Shown here: one piece after another, positions 24,096-31,349 of the stretch
Position numbering within the stretch: position 1 is the first letter of the stretch
Layout: the number at the start of each line of letters is the position of its first letter
DNA from: CAZOIA01 sp964579675
GTDB lineage: Bacteria > Planctomycetota > Phycisphaerae > UBA1845 > PWPN01
Direction: 5' to 3'
Length of the DNA stretch: 39,526 nucleotides
Assembly (NCBI GenBank): GCA_964579675.1
Contig: CAZOIA010000028.1
Span: 1 to 39,526, forward strand
Program-made: the position numbers and the translations under genes
The notes under the pieces: model-generated
Seen by the model: the letters and a program-made list of their open reading frames with translations, nothing else
The model's database searches: none
What the model was told of the DNA's origin: nothing

Positions 24096-25722
24096 ACCTG
24101 AAGATGATGTACAGAGCAACCATCGCGATGAACAGAACTCCCGCCAGAAGTCTGTAGTTGCCGAGTCCGGGCCACGCCTCGCCCCGCAGTGCGTCCAGCG
24201 GGCTCCTCCAGACCAGAGTCCCGACCCGGGCCGATGCCGACGCCGGGCTCAAGAGGGACACCACGGCGAGCACGCCGGAACATACCACGAACAAGTAAAA
24301 GGCCGCCATCATGAACGGGACCTTCCACTCGATGTACGCCTTCAACCATTGGGCCTCTTTGAAGAAATCGAGCAGGAAGACGACAATCCCCAGAACCGAG
24401 CCGGCCACCAACGTGGTCAACGCTGCCGGCGCGGAAGCCCGTCTCCAGAAAACCCCCCAGACGAACACGGCCGTAATGGGCGGCGCGATGTAGCAGATCA
24501 GCGCGTTGATGCCCTGATAGATGCTTTCATAGTGGGCAATCTGAGGGGACCAGAGAATGGCTGCGATCATGGCGATGAAGGTGGCCACGCGGCCCACCGT
24601 CACCAGGGAACGTTCGGACGTCTCGGGACGCAATTGCCTGTAGATGTCGTAGCTGAAGAGGGTGGCGATAGAGTTAAGCGCGCCCGAGACGGTGCCCATT
24701 AACGCAGCCAGCAAGGCCGCCGTCACAACCCCCTTAAGCCCCATGGGAAGGATCTGGGTAATCATGAAGGCGTATACGTCCTTGTCATCTTCCAGCGGAG
24801 GAAGCTGGCCCTGGTTGATCAAGGCCAGGCAGATCGTGCCCGGCAGGACGAATATAAACACAGGCAGGATCTTGATGAACCCCGCGAACAGCGGGCCAAC
24901 CCGGGCGTGGTTCTCGTTCTTGGCCCCGAGGACCCGCTGTACGATCGTCTGATCCGCGCACCAGTACCACAGCCCGATGACCGGGTATCCCAGGAATACC
25001 GAGTACCAGGGCAGGTTCGCGGGATCGTCGGCCGAGCGCAGCAACGTCAACTTGACCGGTTCGACACTACTGGACAAACCCTCCCAGCCGCCGACGTTCC
25101 CGTACCCGATCGCCGTGAGGCAGATCGCACCTATCAACAGAATCACGGTTTGGATCGACTCGGTCACGACCACTGCAAGCAGGCCGCCGATGATCGTGTA
25201 CAGCCCGGTCAGTACCGCAACCGCGATGATGCTGTAGTAAATATGGATGCCGAACAGACCTTCCAGCACCACGGCTCCGGTGTAGAGAGAGAAGCCGATG
25301 TGGATGAATATGGCTGAGACGATCGAAAGCACCGCCAGCCAGTTGCGACAGGCGCGGCTGTAGCGCCGTTCCAAAAAGTCGGGCAGCGTCGCAACCCGCG
25401 AGCGAATGTAGAAAGGCGCGAAGAACAGCGAAAGGGCAATGAGAGTGAAAGGCGCCATCCACTCGAAGTTGCCGTAGGCTAACCCGTTCTTGTAACCCTC
25501 CTGGGCCTGGCTGACCAGGTGAATGGTTGAGATGTTCGTCGAGAACAGGGCCAGGCCGATGACCGGCCAGGTCAACGTACCCCCGGCGAGGAAATACGCT
25601 TTCCCGTCGGCCCCGCGGCGTCGACGGAGGCCAGAGAGACAGCCGATGGTGACGATTCCAATGAGGTAGGCAACGATGATCAGCAGATCCGCTGTGCCGA
25701 TGGACAGCTTCATGGCGAGCAT
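24094..25722 (-). CDS. SSS-family sodium:sugar symporter (SGLT-like)
   Basis: Inner-membrane sodium-coupled uptake of a sugar or related solute. About 14 membrane helices in 542 residues, the family norm. Family motifs: FLAGGTLTWPVIGLALFSTN at helix 1, GLYTIIGGLLAVVVTESIQT, WYWCADQTIVQRVLGAKN, and TVSGALNSIATLFSYDIY around the sodium-site helix. ATG 25722 has GGAGAG eight bases upstream. It follows the mutarotase gene by 69 bases on the same strand, which suggests uptake of L-rhamnose or another deoxy sugar; substrate cannot be proved from sequence. Its stop codon is immediately abutted by a dockerin relic, suggesting a deletion ended there without harming the gene. Confidence 0.92.
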   Translation of the reverse strand: MLAMKLSIGTADLLIIVAYLIGIVTIGCLSGLRRRRGADGKAYFLAGGTLTWPVIGLALFSTNISTIHLVSQAQEGYKNGLAYGNFEWMAPFTLIALSLFFAPFYIRSRVATLPDFLERRYSRACRNWLAVLSIVSAIFIHIGFSLYTGAVVLEGLFGIHIYYSIIAVAVLTGLYTIIGGLLAVVVTESIQTVILLIGAICLTAIGYGNVGGWEGLSSSVEPVKLTLLRSADDPANLPWYSVFLGYPVIGLWYWCADQTIVQRVLGAKNENHARVGPLFAGFIKILPVFIFVLPGTICLALINQGQLPPLEDDKDVYAFMITQILPMGLKGVVTAALLAALMGTVSGALNSIATLFSYDIYRQLRPETSERSLVTVGRVATFIAMIAAILWSPQIAHYESIYQGINALICYIAPPITAVFVWGVFWRRASAPAALTTLVAGSVLGIVVFLLDFFKEAQWLKAYIEWKVPFMMAAFYLFVVCSGVLAVVSLLSPASASARVGTLVWRSPLDALRGEAWPGLGNYRLLAGVLFIAMVALYIIFR

Positions 25723-25791
25723 GGATGATCTCTCCCGTTTGGGCTGTCTGATCCGACGGTGGGGTCTCGGACCGGGTGAGACGCAACGGGC

Positions 25792-26220
25792 CTAATCGGC
25801 ATGGAAGACCTCCTGGAGGTTATGCCACCACTCGTCTTCGCCGGCCGCGGGCAGCTTGAACTGAAGCGGATCGGTGTGCTTCCACCATCGCCGGGTCGCC
25901 GGGTCGGCCTTCATTTTCTCCATGTCTTTCTTGAAATCTTCGCCGGTGTACTCGAAGTAGCCGAAGAGGCAGTACTCATCGTTATCGATCTCGGCGAGGT
26001 AAATCGAGTAGTTGTGGATATTGCACTCCCTGATCATTCGGAGCACGTCCGGCCACACGTCGGCATGGAGGCGCTTGTACTCGTCGATCCCGTCGGTCTT
26101 GAGGCCGATGGCCATGCCGAAGCGCTCAACCTGCCGGGGCTGCTCCGCGCAGCCGAGGACCATCAGAGAGAACCAGACTGAAATCGACGCCAACATCAGG
26201 ATCCTGGTCTCGTATCTCAT
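25792..26220 (-). CDS. Exported L-rhamnose mutarotase-like lipoprotein
   Basis: Interconverts sugar anomers in the RhaM family (DUF718). Family motifs are all present in order: YKRLHADVWPDV (His in the active-site helix), IHNYSIYLAEID, TRRWWKHT and the C-terminal LQEVF. Unlike classical cytosolic RhaM (about 104 residues), this protein starts at ATG 26220 with a lipoprotein-type leader (ILMLASISVWFSLMVLGC), so it should be anchored outside the cytoplasmic membrane. The -2 Leu of the lipobox is slightly atypical. GGAGG lies 11 bases upstream of the ATG. First gene of a probable operon with the SSS symporter, consistent with sugar conditioning before uptake. Confidence 0.85.
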   Translation of the reverse strand: MRYETRILMLASISVWFSLMVLGCAEQPRQVERFGMAIGLKTDGIDEYKRLHADVWPDVLRMIRECNIHNYSIYLAEIDNDEYCLFGYFEYTGEDFKKDMEKMKADPATRRWWKHTDPLQFKLPAAGEDEWWHNLQEVFHAD

Positions 26221-26275
26221 GCGCGTGATCTCCTCCAAAGCGGATGGGGCCGGACACGCCGGCCGCGAGGGCATC

Positions 26276-26530
26276 TCAGTGCTGATTCACGTCAGCGGCC
26301 GGGCCGTCGAGTTGGAGGGCGACAATCGTATCGACCTCGGCCCGATCCGCCTCGGGAACGGAAATCGTGATCCCCTCTCGAGTCTACCTGACCGTTGCCG
26401 TCCCGCCGGTGAGGACCGAGCTGCCGGTGATGCTGCGGTCGATCGCAGGCAGCGTGACGGGGCCATCCTCCCAGTTTTTGCTCCGAGCGCCGGTCCTGAA
26501 CGCCGCAAGGTGGGCCTCCTTACGACATCA
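26276..26530 (-). pseudogene. C-terminus of a GH29-like alpha-L-fucosidase with in-frame stop
   Basis: One frame reads NWEDGPVTLPAIDRSITGSS, VLTGGTATVR, a TAG, then TREGITISVPEADRAEVDT and IVALQLDGPA before its terminal TGA. These are the closing beta-sandwich phrases of GH29 alpha-L-fucosidases. The TAG replaces what would be Gln/Glu (a single-base change from CAG). The catalytic barrel is absent. It lies just upstream of the mutarotase gene on the same strand, so the enzyme once headed this deoxy-sugar operon. Confidence 0.6.
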
Positions 26531-26781
26531 TACCAATTTGAGTTGGGCGGGTTCAATCGGCGGCCCGAGAAAAACATCGCATTCACGACGACGGCCCTGT
26601 ATCACGCGGCAGTCAATGTGGTAGGCTTTGTCCTGATGGGACTGTGACGACCAGACACCATTGCCTGGCATCCCTGAGAACACCCGAGCAACCTCCCCCA
26701 ATCTGGAAGTAATCTGGAAGTTGGCAGCCAAGTAATGGGAAACAAAAGGACTCACAGCGATTCAACGGGATGGAACGGGGC

Positions 26782-26809
26782 TTGACACAGTTCCGTAACC
26801 CCTTATGTT
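26782..26809 (+). promoter_or_regulatory. Promoter-like pair before the tRNA-Gly half
   Basis: TTGACA at 26782-26787, 16-base spacer, TATGTT at 26804-26809, ending 16 bases before the first base of the tRNA-like sequence. Spacing is right for a tRNA promoter. Confidence 0.4.
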
Positions 26810-26825
26810 GGCGTGATATAGGTAT

Positions 26826-26855
26826 GCGGGCGTAACTCAGTGGTAGAATGCCAGC
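26826..26855 (+). pseudogene. 5' half of a tRNA-Gly
   Basis: Thirty bases match the start of a bacterial tRNA-Gly: acceptor strand GCGGGCG, TA, D-arm ACTC-AGTGGTA-GAAT and the 5' anticodon-stem strand CCAGC. The sequence then departs at the anticodon loop, with no T-arm, 3' acceptor strand or CCA downstream. One D-stem pair (C-A) is mismatched. Truncation exactly at the anticodon loop is a common integrase crossover point. Confidence 0.6.
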
Positions 26856-27043
26856 GACCGAACATCTCTTCTCTAAGCTGTGTACGGCGGTTGAGAAACG
26901 TGGCGCCTGGGCGGGTGCCGACGGTCGGTTCAAAAACGTGGCGCCCTGGATTACCTCGTCTGTGAGTTCTGGCTACAATACCGAGCTTTTCACTTTCGGG
27001 TTGTGATGGATCCACGGCCAGGGCAAGAGGGGTGCTGCGAGAC

Positions 27044-27172
27044 ATGGAGAAGTGGACGGAGATCCGTCGACGGGTGCTGGTCGATCGGCAGAGCAAGCGG
27101 AGCGTGTGCCGGGAACTGAACATTCGCTGGGACACGCTGACCAAGATCCTGGGACACACCGAGCCGCCGGGC
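27044..27172 (+). mobile_element. istA: IS21-family istA 5' fragment
   Basis: From ATG 27044, about 43 codons read MEKWTEIRRRVLVDRQSKRS, VCRELNIRWDTLTKIL and then TEPPG. This is the IstA N-terminal helix-turn-helix, including the ...PPGxR linker. The homology is cut near 27172-27180, where an unrelated leftward fragment begins. No DDE catalytic domain and no istB follow, so it is inactive. Confidence 0.6.
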
Positions 27173-27190
27173 ACGAGGCGGCTCGTGGAT

Positions 27191-27430
27191 GGAGAGGAAG
27201 GCGTTGTCGAGTTGGCGGTAACCGATGCCACGACGATCCAGCTTGCGGGCCAGCCAGTCATGGCCGTTGATGTAAACCTGGATCATGAAGGGGAACCAGG
27301 TGGTGATGCGGATGTGCATGGAGCCGAACTCGCGGTCCAGGAAGTAGAAATAGAGGCACAGGCATTTGCGGCGGGCGGAGACCAGGGGTGGTCGGCCCAC
27401 CCTGGGAACGACCTTGAAACTGCCGCAGGA
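27191..27430 (-). pseudogene. Fragment of a conserved protein of unknown function
   Basis: In reverse, SFKVVPRVGRPPLVSARRKC, then LYFYFLDREFGSMHIRIT, TWFPFMIQVYINGHDWLARK and LDRRGIGYRQLDNAF form one coherent conserved-looking frame of about 80 residues. I have the impression of a large family of uncharacterised bacterial proteins with this phrase but cannot name it. There is no start or stop of its own, and it is truncated against the istA fragment. Confidence 0.4.
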
Positions 27431-27556
27431 TCGCCCGAGCCCGCTCCTCTTTGCGCAAGGGCCCGTTAAGATGGATCAATGGGCGGCCGGCCCGTTGGGC
27501 CCTGGCCTTGGCGCACCGTCATGCCAGCAAGTGACATACCGTGCAGGGCTGGACCC

Positions 27557-27696
27557 CTGCGCGGCGTTTTCTGGCCGTGCCGCCCAGCGGAAGACCAGCT
27601 CGTCGCCCTGAGCTTCCGGATGCGAGTCGCGGACTTGTTCGGCTTCGAGTGGGCATAATTCGGCACCCGCTCCTCTTGCCGAGGCTGGGTCGGTAT
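27557..27696 (+). repeat. 140-bp direct repeat, left copy
   Basis: Matches 30012-30151 at 130 of 140 positions without gaps, same orientation. Mismatches are scattered and show no clear codon periodicity, so the coding frame, if any, is not evident. It lies 185 bases beyond the 3' end of the beta-helix/dockerin gene. Confidence 0.85.
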
Positions 27697-27880
27697 GCGG
27701 GCGTGCAGACGGTCGGCCTGCTCGGCGGCGGGTTCGACGCCGGCATCCACCCCGCCACGCTGGCCGAGCAATTCAATGGACCTCGGGAGACCGCGCACGA
27801 CCATATCGCAGACGTGGATCCCCTGCTCGAGCACGTGCAGGCTTGAGCGCAGGTGCCGGCTTGTCGGTGCCGGAGGCACG

Positions 27881-29797
27881 CTACGGACACGCCACCGCGT
27901 GTCCGTTCAAGCTCTTGATCAGTGCCATGTCGATCAGATCGATATGACCGTCCAAATTCACATCAAACCAGGCGTTGTCGGTTGCAACCGGTGCCCCGTT
28001 CAGGCTCTTGACCTGTGCCATGTCGATCAGGTCGGTCCTCCCGTCGCCGTTGGTGTCGCCGGCTAAGACGGCAAATCGGGCGTCCGGGCCCAACAGCTCG
28101 TGCCCGTCGAAATCGACGAGCCCGCGGAGGTGGATCGCCAGGCAAGACGCGTCCGGCACCGCTTGCAGCCCGATGGTCAGCTCATTGCCGGCGATGCCGA
28201 CCGACTGCACCATCCCGGCCGACACGCCGACTTCGGACGCATCCGGCACACCGTCCTCAGCGAGGATCGGTTCACTGAAGGTGAAGATCAGCGTCGTGGG
28301 CCCGTTGTTCCGGCACTCGCCGGTAGTGACGAGCCCCCCGTCAAGGGGCAGAACGATGTCGAGCCCGCCTGCCGGACCGTGTTCCTTTCGGGAAACGAGA
28401 CCCACGGGGGTCGGATAGCCCGCGAACTCATAAGCTCCCATGTCCACGATGGGGCTGCCCTCGGGGGCACGGCCCGTGTCCGGGGTTGCCGGATCGTCGA
28501 AGAAGCGATCCTGCCCGTCGATGTCCACCGGGGCTTCGGGGGGCACGGCGGTGCTGTCGCCTGCGTCGATGCAGGGTGAACCGTCGAGCAGCCGATAGTT
28601 GCCGGACCACGCATAGGCCCAGAGCGGGTCCACGTCGAGGTTGCCGTCGCTCCAGGTCAGCTCCGATCCGTCACCGACGTAGATGGCCGCCGGTCCGTCT
28701 TCCACGTCACTGTAGGCGACCGTGAGCGTTGAGCCGAACCCCAGGTTGATCCTCGGGGCCTGGGCCGGCATACCGTTCCAGAGGATGCTGTTCGTGAGCG
28801 TGACGTGGCTGCCGATGGTGCTGATCTCGGTGCTTCCTTCGTCGGCCTCGTTTCCGAAGAAGACGCAGTTCGTCAGCGTGGCGGTGCAGTTGAAATCAAA
28901 TGACGCGCCCCCGCCGCCGAGGTCGCCGGCGGTGTTGTGGTGGAATACGCAGTTCGTGATGGTCGGGTTGCTTTCCCGGTCGCAGGCGATCCCACCGCCG
29001 CCGCCGTTCGCCCGGTTCCGGGTCAGCACGCAGTTCGTGATCGTGGGGTGGCTGCCCTGGTCGTTGTAGATGCCACCCCCGCAATGACCCCAATTCCCGC
29101 GGATCACACATGCGGCGATGGTCGGGCTGCTGGCAAAGCACTTGATCCCGCCGCAACTGCTGCCGTCGCCGTTGTCGATGACGGTGCAGTCCGTGATGGT
29201 GGCGTCCGAATAGAGACAGTAGATGCCCCCGCCCGAGGGATTCCCGCTCACGGTGCAGTTCGCAATTGCCGGTTGGCCGTAGAGGGAGAAGATCCCGCCG
29301 CCCCAGGTCGCCTCGCTGTTGCTGACGTGGCAACGCGTGATCGTGGGGCTGGCGTAGGCGCAGTGAATGGCCCCGCCCACGGCCATCGGAGAGCCGTACC
29401 CGATATCCTCATCCGGTGCGAAACCGTTGGTCAGCCTCAGCCCGCTGACAACCGAGGAGGTCGTTTCCTGCGAGTGGAAGGTGAACGCGCGGTGCGGCTC
29501 AGAGGCAGTGCCCTGGCAGTCAATGACGGTGGCCTCCACGACGTCGGGATTTCCTGGCTCGGTGCTCCGGACGGTGATGGCCTTGCCCTCGAAGTCGAGA
29601 TCGCGATTGCCCGGGCCGGTGTAGACGCCTTCGCACAGGACAATTTCGTCTCCGGCGGCTGCGGCGCTGATTCCTTCCTGGATCGTGGCGTAGTCGCCGG
29701 TGCCGTCCGGGCAGATGGTGATGGTCGTGCCCGCGGCAGCCGGAGCCATGAATGACCCCACCACCAGAGCCGGCAGGATCGTATGGTATGCGTGCAT
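27881..29797 (-). CDS. Exported parallel beta-helix protein with C-terminal dockerin pair
   Basis: ATG 29797 has AAGGAGG seven bases upstream, then a signal peptide (ILPALVVGSFMAPAAAG). Residues about 25-370 form a right-handed beta-helix: the opening CPDGTGDYATIQEGISAAAAGD (pectin-lyase-like start) and then about nine repeats of the type SPTITRCHVSNSEATWGGGI / PTITNCVFHHNTAG. A choice-of-anchor-Q-like segment follows (GSPCIDAGDS...VDIDGQDR...VDMGAYEF), then an Ig-like region, and two dockerin repeats DTNGDGRTDLIDMAQVKSLNG and DVNLDGHIDLIDMALIKSLNG. 638 residues. Probably a secreted polysaccharide-binding or lyase-like protein; no lyase catalytic triad was identified. The gene is bracketed by 140-bp direct repeats, suggesting movement as a unit. 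Confidence 0.87.
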   Translation of the reverse strand: MHAYHTILPALVVGSFMAPAAAGTTITICPDGTGDYATIQEGISAAAAGDEIVLCEGVYTGPGNRDLDFEGKAITVRSTEPGNPDVVEATVIDCQGTASEPHRAFTFHSQETTSSVVSGLRLTNGFAPDEDIGYGSPMAVGGAIHCAYASPTITRCHVSNSEATWGGGIFSLYGQPAIANCTVSGNPSGGGIYCLYSDATITDCTVIDNGDGSSCGGIKCFASSPTIAACVIRGNWGHCGGGIYNDQGSHPTITNCVLTRNRANGGGGGIACDRESNPTITNCVFHHNTAGDLGGGGASFDFNCTATLTNCVFFGNEADEGSTEISTIGSHVTLTNSILWNGMPAQAPRINLGFGSTLTVAYSDVEDGPAAIYVGDGSELTWSDGNLDVDPLWAYAWSGNYRLLDGSPCIDAGDSTAVPPEAPVDIDGQDRFFDDPATPDTGRAPEGSPIVDMGAYEFAGYPTPVGLVSRKEHGPAGGLDIVLPLDGGLVTTGECRNNGPTTLIFTFSEPILAEDGVPDASEVGVSAGMVQSVGIAGNELTIGLQAVPDASCLAIHLRGLVDFDGHELLGPDARFAVLAGDTNGDGRTDLIDMAQVKSLNGAPVATDNAWFDVNLDGHIDLIDMALIKSLNGHAVACP

Positions 29798-30011
29798 GGC
29801 AGTTCCTCCTTGCTGGGCCTCGAAAGGTCCCGCGAACCTCGATGGCCGTGTTATCGCCCCTCGGGAGATGATAGGTGCCGAACCGCGCTCCGACCACGAA
29901 CGGGCGGCGGTGGGGGGGTGAAATGGGACGCCGGGCGGCGTCGCTCGTGCATATTGGCGGGGCGGGGGTTCCGGGACGTGCTATCGAAACCCCGGCCCGG
30001 CGGCCGAGCAT

Positions 30012-30151
30012 CTGCGCGGCGCTTTCTGGCCGTGTCGCCCAGCGGAGGCCCGGCTCGTCGTCCTGAGCTTCCGGATGCGAGTCGCGGACTTGTTCGGATT
30101 CGAGTGGGCATGATTCGGGACCCGCTCCTCTTGCCGAGGCTGGGTCAGTAT
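30012..30151 (+). repeat. 140-bp direct repeat, right copy
   Basis: Second copy of the repeat at 27557-27696, 215 bases upstream of the beta-helix gene's start. The two copies enclose that gene and little else. Confidence 0.85.
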
Positions 30152-30287
30152 CTCGCTAAACCCACGGCCTCTGACCTTTACACTCGGATCAACTGTCGCT
30201 CGTCTGAATTGACTGGGCTTGCGAGGCTATTCGCTGACCGCATCATCGACACAGGGGGCGACTCTTTGCTTGCTATGGTCATCCCGT

Positions 30288-30353
30288 GAGGATGGCGGCT
30301 ACGCCCACATCCGGTTCTTCCCGGCGGGCACCAAGCTGGAGGCCAGCAAATGA
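30288..30353 (+). pseudogene. C-terminal end of a phage head-module protein
   Basis: Twenty-one codons (EDGGYAHIRFFPAGTKLEAS, then Lys) end in a TGA that overlaps the next gene's ATG as ATGA, the usual coupling of phage structural genes. No start or body upstream. Probably the end of a portal-type or head-tail gene; the identity is inferred from the neighbour. Confidence 0.4.
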
Positions 30354-31210
30354 CCGCCGTCGCCACCGACAACATGTTGCTGGCTGCGCCGGACGTAGAG
30401 ATCGAGGCGGGTGCGGAGCGATCCGGCGGCAAGCCTCGCATCAGCATCGTGGCCTACACCGGCGGTGTCATGCGGGTGCCTGGCTGGGGCGACGTGGCCC
30501 TCGACCTGGCCGGCCTCGACGCCTCGGGCCAGATTCCGCTGCTGGCCGATCACGACGCGCGGGTGAGCGGCGTGGTGGGCCACGGTGAGGCTCGCGTGGC
30601 GGATGGCCGGTTGGTCGTCGCGGGCGTGATGAGCGGTGCGGGTGAGGCGGCCAGGCAGATCGTGGAGATGACCGCCGGCAGGTTAGCGTTCCAGGCCTCG
30701 GTCGGCGTCGAGCCCGTCGAGCACGAGCGGATCAAGCCCCGCGACAAGGTGCAGGTCAACGGCCGATCGCTGTCGTCGCCACGCGGGTTCGCGTTGGTCA
30801 AGCAGGGACGATTACGGGAAGTGAGTATCACGCCGCTGGGCGCGGACGCAGGCATGTCCGTGGCCATCGCGGCGTCACGTCATGCCAAGGAGCGGTTGAA
30901 CATGGACGCGAACGTTCAAAACCTAGATGAGCAGGCCATCCGCGCCGACGAGCGGCAACGGATCGCCGAGATCGAGAACCTCCACCGCAAGCCGGACGGC
31001 GGGTGGGGCCGGATGCAGGCGAAGGTGGACGAGCTGAAGGCCTCGGCCACCGCGGCTCACCGTCGGCAGGATCATGTCGCCGCTCTTGATCTTGGTGAAC
31101 TCTTCCACCAGTGTCCGAGGGGCATCGCCCAGCCCCGCGCCCCGCATCCACGGAGTCAGGACAACGAATCCCGTCGAGGGGCTCGCCCATCCAAGCAGGC
31201 CGATGAATAG
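30350..31210 (+). CDS. Phage prohead protease-like remnant
   Basis: Residues about 25-190 resemble caudoviral (HK97/S78-type) prohead maturation proteases: WGDVALDLAGLDASGQIPLL, ADHDARVSGVVGHGEARV (candidate catalytic His), RLAFQASVGVEPVE (candidate Ser) and REVSITPLGADAGMSV. In related phages this domain is often fused to, or followed by, the major capsid protein. Here, after a helical delta-like segment (IRADERQRIAEIENL) the frame becomes unrelated near residue 240 (about 31070), so the capsid part is lost. It starts by ATGA overlap with a phage gene end. Surrounded by host genes and no other head genes, it is a prophage relic rather than an active phage. Confidence 0.6.
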   Translation: MTAVATDNMLLAAPDVEIEAGAERSGGKPRISIVAYTGGVMRVPGWGDVALDLAGLDASGQIPLLADHDARVSGVVGHGEARVADGRLVVAGVMSGAGEAARQIVEMTAGRLAFQASVGVEPVEHERIKPRDKVQVNGRSLSSPRGFALVKQGRLREVSITPLGADAGMSVAIAASRHAKERLNMDANVQNLDEQAIRADERQRIAEIENLHRKPDGGWGRMQAKVDELKASATAAHRRQDHVAALDLGELFHQCPRGIAQPRAPHPRSQDNESRRGARPSKQADE

Positions 31211-31349
31211 CGCCCACCCAGGCACTACTCTATGGGGGCGCGTGGCTCATTCTATGGCTGGCAAGCGACCCAACCTCTGTCTATCATCTCCGAATGGCGC
31301 GTCAGGTGGATTTCGAGGCATCGGGCGAGTGCAAAACGGAGAGCGATGT

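Noticed and set aside
23541..24101. Rightward open frame in the gap next to the symporter
   Set aside because: It is antisense to the dockerin relic and has no family resemblance.
27541..27846. Rightward frame covering the left 140-bp repeat
   Set aside because: The frame is open in both repeat copies, but substitutions do not favour third codon positions, so coding is not supported.
30923..31225. Leftward frame with LVEEFTKIKSGDMILPT
   Set aside because: Looks protein-like for a short stretch but I could not connect it to a family or a start; possibly another fragment.
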